Source of the DNA: Rhodopseudomonas pseudopalustris
GTDB lineage: Bacteria > Pseudomonadota > Alphaproteobacteria > Rhizobiales > Xanthobacteraceae
Direction of reading: 5' to 3'
DNA: 64,000 nucleotides
Assembly (NCBI RefSeq): GCF_900110435.1
Contig: NZ_FODT01000013.1
Coordinates: forward strand, 1-64,000
Part shown: one piece after another, positions 50,115 through 58,027 of the stretch
Numbering within the stretch: the first letter of the stretch is position 1
Layout of the letters: each line of letters opens with the position of its first letter
The notes under the pieces: model-generated
What the model was told of the DNA's origin: nothing
What the model saw: the letters and a program-made list of their open reading frames with translations, nothing else
The model's database searches: none
Translations under genes and position numbers: made by a program

Positions 50115-50942
50115 TCAGCGCAATCCGGCGACGCTGTCGTCGATTTCGTCGGTCCAGACCTTGAAGCTGACCAGCGTGTTGGGACCGAAGGTCTGGGTGA
50201 TCGGCACGTCGGCGGCGTCGCGACCCTGCGCGATCAGAACCCGTCCGAGCCGAGGAACGTTGTTGCGCGGATCGAAGGTGTGCCAATGGCCGCCGAGATA
50301 AGCCTCGAACCAGCCGGCGAAATCGCCCGCGGCCCAAGGCTTCGGCGTGCCCATATCGCCGAGATAGCCGGTGCAGTAGCGCGCCGGAATGTTCATGCAG
50401 CGACACAGCGTGATCGCCAGATGCGCATAGTCGCGGCAGACGCCGCGGCCTTCGTCGAACGCTTCATGCGCGGTACGGGTGGCGCGGGCGTGCTGATAGT
50501 CGAACGCGATATGATTGTGGACGAAATCGCAGATCGCCTGCACCCGCGGCCAGCCCGGCGGCGTAGTTTCGAACATCTTCCAGGCGATGTCCGACAACAG
50601 GTCAGTCTCGCAATAGCGGCTGCCGAGCAAATAGACGATCGTGTCAGCGGGCAGATCTTCGACAGCGTGCTGGATCGCCAACGGCGCTACCGGGTCGGGC
50701 ACGCCGAGGTCGCGCACGATACCGTCTGCCGCGAGCCGCGTCCGGCCGGCAGGGGCGACGAGGCGGCTGCACCAATTGCCGAACATGTCGCGATACGGCG
50801 TGATCGGGACTGGCGGATCCACGGTCAGGTAATCCGGCACGATAACGTCGGACGCACGGGTGAAATGCGTCCCCAAAACGATCAGCATCGGCGTCGGCTG
50901 CGGAAAATCGTAGGTGATCTCGTAGCCGACACGGAGTTTCAT
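50115..50942 (-). CDS. Transglutaminase-like cysteine hydrolase
   Basis: A 275-residue protein. The N-terminal 110 residues form the beta-rich domain that often precedes bacterial transglutaminase cores (YEITYDFPQPTPMLIVLGTH). The catalytic Cys is in GRGVCRDYAHLAI, the His in GHWHTFDPRNN with the Asp two residues later. Such proteins are probably peptidases or amidases rather than cross-linkers. There is no signal peptide, so it is cytoplasmic. ATG 50942 is used; the open frame runs on to 51296 without family sequence. Confidence 0.9.
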   Translation of the reverse strand: MKLRVGYEITYDFPQPTPMLIVLGTHFTRASDVIVPDYLTVDPPVPITPYRDMFGNWCSRLVAPAGRTRLAADGIVRDLGVPDPVAPLAIQHAVEDLPADTIVYLLGSRYCETDLLSDIAWKMFETTPPGWPRVQAICDFVHNHIAFDYQHARATRTAHEAFDEGRGVCRDYAHLAITLCRCMNIPARYCTGYLGDMGTPKPWAAGDFAGWFEAYLGGHWHTFDPRNNVPRLGRVLIAQGRDAADVPITQTFGPNTLVSFKVWTDEIDDSVAGLR

Positions 50943-51234
50943 GAATCTGGATCTCTGCAATCGCGCCGTTGGGCATGATCGGAAGTGATCGCCGGCCGCA
51001 TTTGATAGATGGCGATTGAGACCCGGAAAACAAGATGTTGTGAGCGGCCCTGTCAAAGCTGCGGAGAATTCAGTGGCTATCGTGGGTGAAAAGGCGCAGC
51101 ATCGCGGATGATCGCGCTGGCTGTGAGGCCGCGCCGTAGCGACGGCCGCGTGAGACCATGCAAGCCAGGCGCTGACAGACCGCCTGATCATCGCCTGATC
51201 AAAGAGCGTGCAGGCCGGATGCAGGAAGGCGTCC

Positions 51235-51504
51235 ATGACCACCAGAACGCGCCGCGAAACGATCGTCTTCCACCAACCGTTCCGGCTGCGCGGCATCGAC
51301 CGCGAATTGCCGGCCGGTGCTTATGACGTCGTCACCGACGAAGAACTCATCGAAGGCCTGTCGTTCCCGGTGTTCCGGCGCGTCGCGACGATGATCACCC
51401 TGCCCTGCGCGCCGCCGCATCAGAACGCGATCGAAATGGTCGCGATCGACCCCGAAACCGTTCGCGACGCGCGTCAAGCCGAGGCCAGCGCCAACCAGCC
51501 GTAA
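51235..51504 (+). CDS. Small conserved hypothetical protein
   Basis: An 89-residue protein: RETIVFHQPFRLRGIDRELP, AGAYDVVTDEELIEGLSFPV, then VATMITLP. I recall similar short proteins in Bradyrhizobiaceae, but no function. GGAAGG lies six bases before ATG 51235. The DUF1488-like gene starts 40 bases downstream in the same orientation, so the two may be co-transcribed. Confidence 0.7.
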   Translation: MTTRTRRETIVFHQPFRLRGIDRELPAGAYDVVTDEELIEGLSFPVFRRVATMITLPCAPPHQNAIEMVAIDPETVRDARQAEASANQP

Positions 51505-51543
51505 CCCGCGGCGCAGCGCCTGCCCAACACGAGGATCATCCGC

Positions 51544-51819
51544 ATGACATTCACGAGCGGCAAATTTCGCGGCTATGACGGCGACCGGTCGGTCGTGCTG
51601 TTTTCGATGATGGACGATTACACCGAGGTGCCCTGCGCGATCAGCTCCGACGCGATGGATTTCCTCGACGGCGCCAAGCGGACTCCAGCGGCGCAGCGCG
51701 AACAGCAGTTCATGCGGCTGCGCGCCAGCATCGAGCAACGCGCCGAACACAAATTCGTCCATGCAGAACTCGAAGGCAATCCCGCCGGAGTCATCCTGCG
51801 CAGCATCGATTTCCGATAG
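51544..51819 (+). CDS. DUF1488-like small protein
   Basis: A 91-residue protein. The pattern fits DUF1488: VVLFSMMDDYTEVPCAISSD, then AMDFLD in the first half and a C-terminal RASIEQRAEHKFVHAELEGN segment followed by VILRSIDF. The function is unknown. It follows the 89-residue hypothetical gene in a small rightward group. Confidence 0.75.
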   Translation: MTFTSGKFRGYDGDRSVVLFSMMDDYTEVPCAISSDAMDFLDGAKRTPAAQREQQFMRLRASIEQRAEHKFVHAELEGNPAGVILRSIDFR

Positions 51820-51956
51820 AGCAGATCCAACCAGTATCCGCTTTTCGGATCATGCTGCGATCCGCGGACCGGCGCCCACTCCGCCCGAAAACACTCTGAT
51901 GCGCGTTTGATTTCCTCTATGATATCGCCATCTGTCGCGGATGAAGGATCGGCGGA

Positions 51957-52112
51957 ATGCGGCGTGTGGCAATCTGGCTGTTCTATTGCGTCGGCGCGCT
52001 CGCCTGCGCCTATCTCGCGCTGTACGCCTATTCGGTGCTGACCGCGCCGAAGCTCACGCCCGGCGAGCCGATCAAGATTTTCCGCAATCCCGACGCGCCG
52101 AAATATTCGTGA
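51957..52112 (+). CDS. 51-residue single-span membrane protein
   Basis: A short gene missed by length-limited callers. The start ATG 51957 has GAAGGA eight bases before it. The product begins MRRVAIWLFYCVGALACAYL, then ALYAYSVLTAP, giving one membrane helix (about 5-28) after two Arg residues, and a short polar tail (KLTPGEPIKIFRNPDAPKYS). The helix could also be an uncleaved signal anchor. The function is unknown. It is convergent with flbD. Confidence 0.6.
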   Translation: MRRVAIWLFYCVGALACAYLALYAYSVLTAPKLTPGEPIKIFRNPDAPKYS

Positions 52113-52193
52113 TGAGGTCGCTGCAGGCACCGGCGTCGTAGGATGCGCAAAGGGGCATGACGACATGCTCCCACCTGGGTGACGGCTCGCCCG

Positions 52194-53573
52194 TCACGCC
52201 GTTTGCACAAAGGCCCGCGCCTCGCCACCGCCAGCGGCGGGGATCGGCAGGCCGCCGTCGGCGTATTCGTTGAGCTTGTTGCGCAGCGTGCGGATCGAGA
52301 TGCCGAGGATGTTGGCGGCGTGGGTGCGGTTGCCGAGGCAGTGCTTCAGCGTTTCCAGGATCAAATCGCGCTCGACGTCGGCGACGGTGCGGCCGACCAG
52401 CGCGCGGGTGACCTGCTCGGCGGCGAAGGTGGCGTGCGCCACCGCCGGCGGCGTCTTGGTCTGGTCGAGCCGGTCGCCGTCCGGCGTCAGGATCGCGTCG
52501 GCGCCGATCTCGTCGCCCGACGCCATCAGCACTGATCGGTGAATGGTGTTCTCGAGCTCGCGGACATTGCCCTGCCAGCGGTTCGTGGTGAGGACGCGCC
52601 GCGCGTCGACCGAGATCGGCCGGACAGGCACGCCGTTGGCCTCTGCGTATTTGCGGGCGAAATGCTGCGCCAATTCGAGAATGTCGGCCGGCCGCTCGCG
52701 CAGCGGCGGGATCTTCAGATTGACGACGTTGAGCCGGAACAGCAGGTCCTCGCGGAAGGTGCCGGCGCGCACGGCGTCCTGCAGATTGCGGTTCGAGGTG
52801 GCGAGAATCCGAATATCGACCGGCACCGGACGGCTGCCGCCGACGCGGTCGATCACCCGCTCCTGGATCGCGCGCAGCAGCTTCGACTGCAGCCGGACGT
52901 CCATCTCGGAAATTTCGTCGAGCAGCAGCGTGCCGCCGGTCGCTTCCTCGAACTTGCCGATGCGGCGCGCGATCGCTCCCGTGAAGGCGCCCTTCTCGTG
53001 GCCGAACAACTCCGATTCGAGCAGATGCTCGGGGATCGCTGCGCAGTTGATGCTGATGAACGGCTTCTTCGCCCGGTGCGAGCGGGTGTGGACGTAGCGC
53101 GCCAGCACTTCCTTGCCGGTGCCGCTCTCGCCGGTGATCATCACCGAGGCGTCGGAGCCGGCGATCTGCTGCGCCAGCTTGACGACCTTCGCCATCGCCT
53201 CGTCGCGATACACCAGCTCGCGGGAATCGTTGGCGACCGCCGCCAGCACCGCTGCGATCAGCTCCGGATCCGGCGGCAGCGGGATGTACTCCTTGGCGCC
53301 GGCATGGATTGCGGCGACGGCGGCGCGGGCGTCGCTGGCGATGCCGCAGGCCACGATCGGGACGTGGATGTGCTCGGCTTCGAGCCGCATCACCAGATCG
53401 CGGATATCGATCGCAACGTCGACCAGCAGCAGGTCGGCACCCTTGCCGCCTCGCAGCACCCGCATCGCCTGCTCGTTGTCGGAGGCGTGGGTGACCGCCG
53501 CGCCGTTGTCGATCGCGATCTTGGTCGCCGTGGTGAGCTGGCCCTTCAGGGTGCCAACGATGAGAAGGCGCAT
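52194..53573 (-). CDS. flbD: Sigma-54-dependent flagellar regulator FlbD
   Basis: A 459-residue activator. The N-terminal receiver-like domain lacks a normal acidic pocket (MRLLIVGTLKGQLTTATKIA) but has DLLLVDVAI. The AAA+ core has GESGTGKEVLARYVH (Walker A), ELFGHEKGAFTGAIARR (the GAFTGA loop contacting sigma-54) and TLLLDEISEMD (Walker B). The C-terminus carries a Fis-type helix-turn-helix (NRTHAANILGISIRTLRNKL). FlbD activates late flagellar genes and represses early ones in related bacteria. It is the last gene of the fliFGHN-flbD operon. Confidence 0.95.
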   Translation of the reverse strand: MRLLIVGTLKGQLTTATKIAIDNGAAVTHASDNEQAMRVLRGGKGADLLLVDVAIDIRDLVMRLEAEHIHVPIVACGIASDARAAVAAIHAGAKEYIPLPPDPELIAAVLAAVANDSRELVYRDEAMAKVVKLAQQIAGSDASVMITGESGTGKEVLARYVHTRSHRAKKPFISINCAAIPEHLLESELFGHEKGAFTGAIARRIGKFEEATGGTLLLDEISEMDVRLQSKLLRAIQERVIDRVGGSRPVPVDIRILATSNRNLQDAVRAGTFREDLLFRLNVVNLKIPPLRERPADILELAQHFARKYAEANGVPVRPISVDARRVLTTNRWQGNVRELENTIHRSVLMASGDEIGADAILTPDGDRLDQTKTPPAVAHATFAAEQVTRALVGRTVADVERDLILETLKHCLGNRTHAANILGISIRTLRNKLNEYADGGLPIPAAGGGEARAFVQTA

Positions 53574-53622
53574 GGTTTGCTCCTGTGATCCCGTATCTTG
53601 CCGCGCCGTCGCGGGCTGCGAA

Positions 53623-53973
53623 TTAGTTGCGTTCCGCCTTGATGATTTCGGTCATGGTGACGCCGAGCTTGTCTTCCACCAGCACCACTTCGCCGCGCGC
53701 CACCAGGCGGTTGTTGACGTAGATGTCGATCGCCTCGCCGACCCGGCGGTCCAGTTCGAGCACCGCGCCGGGCCCGAGTTTGAGCAGCTCGCCGACATCC
53801 ATCTTGGAACGGCCGAGGACGGCCGAGACCTGCACCGGCACGTCGAACACCGCTTCGAGATCAGCGGCGACGCGCGACGTCTGCTCTTCCTCGTTGTATC
53901 CGACATCCGCGAGCAACGGCGCATCGGCGCTGTTCAGATCGGGAAGCGGCACCTGGCCGTCGTTTTCACCCAT
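53623..53973 (-). CDS. fliN: Flagellar switch protein FliN
   Basis: A 116-residue C-ring protein. The SpoA domain covers the C-terminal 80 residues: VFDVPVQVSAVLGRSKMDVG, then ELLKLGPGAVLELDRRVGEA, VNNRLVARGEVV and LGVTMTEI. It forms the torque and switch ring with FliM and FliG. ATG 53973 is used with GAGGA ahead; the TTG at 53979 is disregarded. It lies 18 bases after fliH and about 50 before flbD. Confidence 0.95.
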   Translation of the reverse strand: MGENDGQVPLPDLNSADAPLLADVGYNEEEQTSRVAADLEAVFDVPVQVSAVLGRSKMDVGELLKLGPGAVLELDRRVGEAIDIYVNNRLVARGEVVLVEDKLGVTMTEIIKAERN

Positions 53974-53991
53974 GTTCAATCCTCGATCTTG

Positions 53992-54609
53992 TTAGTTGCG
54001 CGACGCCATGTAGCGTCCGACCAATTCCCCGATCTTGGCTTCGATCGCGGCGCGCTCCAGCACCACGCCGCCATCGGCCCATTCGATCTTGCAATCGCCG
54101 CCGGCGATTTCCGGATCGGACAACAGCACCAGACGCCCGGCGAAGCCGCTCTGCTTGGCCAGCAGTTCGATGCGCTCACGCGCGGCCTCGTAGAGCGAGT
54201 CGCTGATCCGAACCACCAAATGCGGCGTCGACACCAACTGCCGGAAACACTCGCCGACCAGCGCGGTGATTTCCGCGAGCGGCTCGGCGGCGATCAGTTC
54301 GGTGCACAGCTTGCGCGCCGCCGCCACTGCGACTTCGACGGCCTCGGTTTCCATCCGAATTTCGACGGCGCCGATGCCGGCAAAGATCGACTGCATCGCC
54401 CGAGCGATCTGCTCCAGCGCGGCCGCACTGCGCCGCTCGGCCTCGGCCTGCACCTCACGCTGCGCCTGGGCGAAGCCGGCCTGATAGCCGCGCTGTTCGG
54501 CTGCGGCGACCTGCTGCGCGAGTTCGACCGCTGCCGCAGCCTTTTCGCGCGCCTTGTCGGGCGCCCCGAAATCGTTGTCGAACAGGAATTTCTGCGCGGG
54601 AGCGGCCAT
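53992..54609 (-). CDS. fliH: Flagellar export-associated protein FliH
   Basis: A 205-residue protein. The N-terminal half is alanine- and glutamate-rich coiled coil (KAREKAAAAVELAQQVAAAE), and the C-terminal half resembles FliH/HrpE domains, with VRISDSLYEAARERIELLAK and LLSDPEIAGGDCKIEWADGG. FliH regulates the FliI ATPase and links it to the C-ring. Its ATG overlaps the fliG stop by one base, so the two are coupled. Confidence 0.88.
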   Translation of the reverse strand: MAAPAQKFLFDNDFGAPDKAREKAAAAVELAQQVAAAEQRGYQAGFAQAQREVQAEAERRSAAALEQIARAMQSIFAGIGAVEIRMETEAVEVAVAAARKLCTELIAAEPLAEITALVGECFRQLVSTPHLVVRISDSLYEAARERIELLAKQSGFAGRLVLLSDPEIAGGDCKIEWADGGVVLERAAIEAKIGELVGRYMASRN

Positions 54610-55697
54610 CAATACACCAGTTCGTCGTCGGCGCGGTTCTTTGTGAGTACGATTTCGCCCTTGGCGGCGAGATCCTTGGCGAGGTTGACGAGCAGCGCCT
54701 GCGCCTCGTCGACGTCGCGCAGCCGGACAGGTCCGAGAGCGCCCATATCGTCGAGCAGCATCTTGCCGGCGCGTGACGACATGTTGCCGAGAAAGAAGCC
54801 GCGGACGTCTTCGTTGGCGCTCTTCAGCGCGATCGCCAGTTTGTCGCGATCGATGTTGCGCATCAGCGTCTGCGCCGAGCCGGCGTCGAGCTTGACCAGA
54901 TCGTCGAAGGTGAACATCAGCGCCTTGATGCGCTCGGCCGCCTCGCGGTTGTCGTCTTCCAGCGAGGTGATGAAGCGAGTCTCCGTCTGGCGGTCGAAAT
55001 TATTGAAGATTTCCGCCATCACCTCGTGGGCGTCGCGGCGGCGGGTCTGCGACAGGTTCGACATGAATTCGGAGCGCAGCGTCCGCTCGAGGCTTTCGAC
55101 CACTTCCTTTTGCACCGACTCCATCCGCAGCATGCGGTTGATGACGTCGAGCGCCATGTCCTCGGGCAGGATGGCCAGCACCTTGGCGGCGTGTTCTGGT
55201 TTGAGCTTGGGCAGCACCACCGCTGTGGTCTGCGGATATTCGTTTTTCAGATAGTTGGCGAGTACCTCCTCCTGAACGTTGGAGAGCTTCTCCCACATGT
55301 TGCGGCCGGCCGGACCGCGGATTTCCTCCATGATGCCGGTGACACGGTCGGCCGGCAGATATTTCTGCAGCAGTCGCTCGGTGGCGTCGTAATTGCCCAT
55401 CAGCGCGCCGGAAGCCGACATCCGCGACACGAATTCCAGCAACAGGTCCTCGACCGTCTCCGGCTCGATGGTTCCCAGCGTCGACATCACCGACGACAGC
55501 TCGCGCACCTCCTCGTCGTCGAGCAGGCTCCAGATCTTGCCGCCGTATTGTTCGCCGAGCGCCAGCATCAGGATGGCGGCGCGCTTCGGGCCGGAGATCG
55601 GCTTCGAGGCGGGGCGGCCGTTCTGACGCTCCGCGAGCGAGGCGACGACGCTGGCGAAGTCTTCGGTGCCGGTTGTTGTGGCGGGAGGTGCGGCCAT
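54609..55697 (-). CDS. fliG: Flagellar motor switch protein FliG
   Basis: The 362-residue FliG has its three domains in order: an N-terminal part that binds FliF ([20 protein letters not shown]), a middle domain with the EHPQ-like surface in [20 protein letters not shown], and a C-terminal torque domain with charged residues in [20 protein letters not shown] and [16 protein letters not shown]. It lies six bases after the fliF stop in the flagellar operon. Confidence 0.96.
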   Translation of the reverse strand: MAAPPATTTGTEDFASVVASLAERQNGRPASKPISGPKRAAILMLALGEQYGGKIWSLLDDEEVRELSSVMSTLGTIEPETVEDLLLEFVSRMSASGALMGNYDATERLLQKYLPADRVTGIMEEIRGPAGRNMWEKLSNVQEEVLANYLKNEYPQTTAVVLPKLKPEHAAKVLAILPEDMALDVINRMLRMESVQKEVVESLERTLRSEFMSNLSQTRRRDAHEVMAEIFNNFDRQTETRFITSLEDDNREAAERIKALMFTFDDLVKLDAGSAQTLMRNIDRDKLAIALKSANEDVRGFFLGNMSSRAGKMLLDDMGALGPVRLRDVDEAQALLVNLAKDLAAKGEIVLTKNRADDELVY

Positions 55698-55703
55698 GGC
55701 GGA

Positions 55704-57302
55704 TTAAGCGGGCTCGGCCAGCCATTGTCGGACAATGGCTGCGGTCTCGTTGGGATTGCGATCGGCGAGCTCGCCGACGCGATGGACCGATTGGGCGTGG
55801 ACCTGGCCCTGCACCTGGGCGATGTCGATCATGCTGGGCTGTGGCTGCCCATCAGCGCCGATCTGCGGCACGCTGCCGTCAGTCAGGGCCGGCAAGCCGG
55901 GTCCTTCCGGCCCCGGATCGGAGGCCAGCACGCGCTTGACCAGCGGGCGGATCACCATGAACAGCACCACCAGACCGAGCACCAACATCACGCCGAGCTG
56001 AATCATGTTCATGATGTCATCCTTGGTGAACTGAAACATGCCGAGCAGGCCGGCCTGCTCCGGCAGTTTCTCGACCTGCGGCGCCTCGGCGAATTTCAGA
56101 TTGACGACCTCGATCTGGTCGCCGCGCTTCTGGTCGAAGCCGATCGCCGATCGCACCAGCGCCGCGATGCGGTCGAGCTGCTCCTTCGGCCGCTCGGCGT
56201 AGACCAGTTCGCCCTTTTCGTTCTTGGTGTAGATGCCGTCGACCAGCACCGCGACCGACAGGCGGTTCACCCGGCCGGCTTCGGTCACCTCGGTCTTGGT
56301 GATGCGCGAGATCTCGTAATTGTTGGTCTCTTCGGACTTCTTGCTCTGGTCGCGCGGTCCGGTGCCGGCCTGCCCCTGATTGCCGGGCAATTCGTTGTTG
56401 ACCGTGACTTGACCGTCGGCCGCCGACGTCTGCGACTGTTCCTCGCGGGTCTGGCTGGAGCGCAGCACGCGGCCTTCGGGGTCGAACTTGTCCGAGGTCT
56501 GGGTGATCTTGTTGTAATCGAAATCGGCGGTGACCTGGACCCGGGCGCGGCCGGAGCCGACGACCGACGACACGATGCCCTCGATCTCGTTGCGCATCCG
56601 CTTCTCGAAGCTGGTGCGGCGTTCGTCGCCGGCGGCGCCGTCGGCGGCATTGGCGCTGGCCGACCCGTCGGCGAGCAACTGGCCGCCCTCGTCGACGATC
56701 GATACCCGCTGCGGCTTCAGGCCGTTGACCGCCGAGGCAACCAGATGGCGGATGGCGCGGACCTGCTGCGGCTCCAGCGCGCCGCGGACCCGCAGCACGA
56801 TCGACGCAGACGGCTCCGGCGTTTCCCGCGAGAACAGCGGCCGCTCCGGCAGCACCAGATGCACCCGCGCCTGCTGGATCCGGTCGATGGCGCGGATGGT
56901 GCGGGCGAGCTCGCCCTCCAATGCGCGGAGATGATTGATGTTCTGGACGAAGCTGGTGGTGCCAAGCGCGTCCGACTTGTCGAAGATCTCGTAGCCGACG
57001 CCGCCGCCCTTCGGCAGGCCGCCCTCGGCGAGCTTCATCCGCAGCCGCGTGACCTTATCCTTCGGCACCATCAAAGTGGTGCCTTCGTTGCGCATTTCGA
57101 ACGGGATCGCCTGGCGCTCCAGCTCTTTGATAATGCTGGAGGAATCCTCGACACTGAGGTCGGTATAGAGGGTCGTCATCTGCGGCTGCGAGACGCGCAT
57201 GATGACGAAAGCGAAAAACCCGAGCAGCGCCACGGTGACGGCGATCATGGCCATCACCCGGGCAGCGCCCAAGCCTTTCAGAAAACCCAGCAAACTCTGC
57301 AA
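55704..57302 (-). CDS. fliF: Flagellar MS-ring protein FliF
   Basis: The 532-residue ring protein forms the base of the flagellar basal body. TM1 lies near residues 17-36. The YscJ-type ring-building motif is seen in TTLYTDLSVEDSSSIIKELE and GDALGTTSFV-like DALGTTSFVQNINHLRALEG, then ELARTIRAI. TM2 is near residue 445 (MIQLGVMLVLGLVVLFMVI). The C-terminal FliG-binding tail follows. The start is TTG 57302 with GAGGGG ahead; the first Met codon would come only at residue 17, inside the family's conserved N-terminus. It is the first gene of the leftward operon. Confidence 0.95.
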   Translation of the reverse strand: MQSLLGFLKGLGAARVMAMIAVTVALLGFFAFVIMRVSQPQMTTLYTDLSVEDSSSIIKELERQAIPFEMRNEGTTLMVPKDKVTRLRMKLAEGGLPKGGGVGYEIFDKSDALGTTSFVQNINHLRALEGELARTIRAIDRIQQARVHLVLPERPLFSRETPEPSASIVLRVRGALEPQQVRAIRHLVASAVNGLKPQRVSIVDEGGQLLADGSASANAADGAAGDERRTSFEKRMRNEIEGIVSSVVGSGRARVQVTADFDYNKITQTSDKFDPEGRVLRSSQTREEQSQTSAADGQVTVNNELPGNQGQAGTGPRDQSKKSEETNNYEISRITKTEVTEAGRVNRLSVAVLVDGIYTKNEKGELVYAERPKEQLDRIAALVRSAIGFDQKRGDQIEVVNLKFAEAPQVEKLPEQAGLLGMFQFTKDDIMNMIQLGVMLVLGLVVLFMVIRPLVKRVLASDPGPEGPGLPALTDGSVPQIGADGQPQPSMIDIAQVQGQVHAQSVHRVGELADRNPNETAAIVRQWLAEPA

Positions 57303-57370
57303 GACCAGCCCCTCGGATTCGGCACGACAAGCCGACTAGGCAAATCTTGCCTATGGGATGGTTTCCATAA

Positions 57371-57388
57371 GGTTAACGAATCTTAACC
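57371..57388. promoter_or_regulatory. GGTTAA-N6-TTAACC inverted repeat upstream of fliF
   Basis: Perfect six-base arms are separated by CGAATC, 69 bases before the fliF start. Each arm contains a TTAACC half of the CtrA motif, but the TTAA-TTAA spacing is 6, one less than the CtrA consensus of 7. With sciP next door it is a reasonable candidate for cell-cycle control of the flagellar operon. Confidence 0.4.
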
Positions 57389-57412
57389 GGACGCGAATTG
57401 CTGCAGATATGT

Positions 57413-57447
57413 TGAAAGCCGGCTTCCCGAGACGGGGCCGGCTTTCA
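57413..57447 (-). terminator. Hairpin after sciP
   Basis: A perfect 11-bp stem (57413-57423 with 57437-57447) with a 13-nt loop lies 30 bases after the sciP stop on the leftward strand. The following sequence is only weakly T-rich. It probably separates sciP from the fliF promoter. Confidence 0.65.
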
Positions 57448-57476
57448 GGAATTCATTAACGTTTTGGCAGGAATGT

Positions 57477-57752
57477 TTACTGGCGATATTGCTGGATGCG
57501 GGTGGTCCGCAGCCCGGCCAGTCCGTGCTGGTCGATCGAAAACTGCCACGACAGGAACTCGTCGACAGTGAGGGTATAGCGGCTGCAGGCTTCTTCGAGG
57601 GAAAGAAGACCGCCGCGGACGGCTGCAACCACTTCGGCCTTGCGGCGGATCACCCAGCGCTTCGTCCCCGGGGCCGGCAAATCCGCAATCGTTAACGGAC
57701 TTCCGTCGGGCCCTATGACGTATTTAACCCGCGGGCGGTGGGGTTCTGTCAT
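57477..57752 (-). CDS. sciP: CtrA inhibitor SciP (DUF1153)
   Basis: A 91-residue helix-turn-helix protein. The sequence matches DUF1153 throughout: VKYVIGPDGSPLTIADLPAP, RWVIRRKAEVVAAVRGGLLS, then LEEACSRYTLTVDEF and IDQHGLAGLRTTRIQQYR. In Caulobacter SciP binds CtrA and blocks activation of CtrA-dependent genes, many of them flagellar. Its place directly upstream of the fliF operon fits this. Confidence 0.93.
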   Translation of the reverse strand: MTEPHRPRVKYVIGPDGSPLTIADLPAPGTKRWVIRRKAEVVAAVRGGLLSLEEACSRYTLTVDEFLSWQFSIDQHGLAGLRTTRIQQYRQ

Positions 57753-57924
57753 GGCTTACTCACAACTCTCAAGCACTCAACATACTGTGTGACGTAACGT
57801 AAGCGGGCCGACTTAAAATTTGACTAAGCGAAGCGCTGCAATGTGATGCGCGGTGTTAGTAAAGTCGTAAGCATTGGTAACCTTGGTCCAGCGGACCGGC
57901 CAGCCCGCGCGGATTCCTCCGGAA

Positions 57925-57946
57925 TGCGGCGCGTTTCAGCGCCGCA
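57925..57946 (-). terminator. Hairpin after the AgpS-like oxidase gene
   Basis: A perfect 8-bp GC stem (57925-57932 with 57939-57946) with a six-base loop lies about 80 bases after the leftward oxidase stop. The T-run is weak. Confidence 0.5.
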
Positions 57947-58027
57947 AGCACGCGCCCGCCGCGCTTCGCCTTTCTGAAGCTCGTGGCAGTGAATTGAATT
58001 GATCGCGTGTGATCGGGTGCGAGGGCT

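Noticed and set aside
53113-57386. Very long plus-strand frames (713 and 786 codons) across the flagellar operon
   Set aside because: They are antisense shadows of flbD-fliN-fliH-fliG-fliF, all of which have clear motifs.
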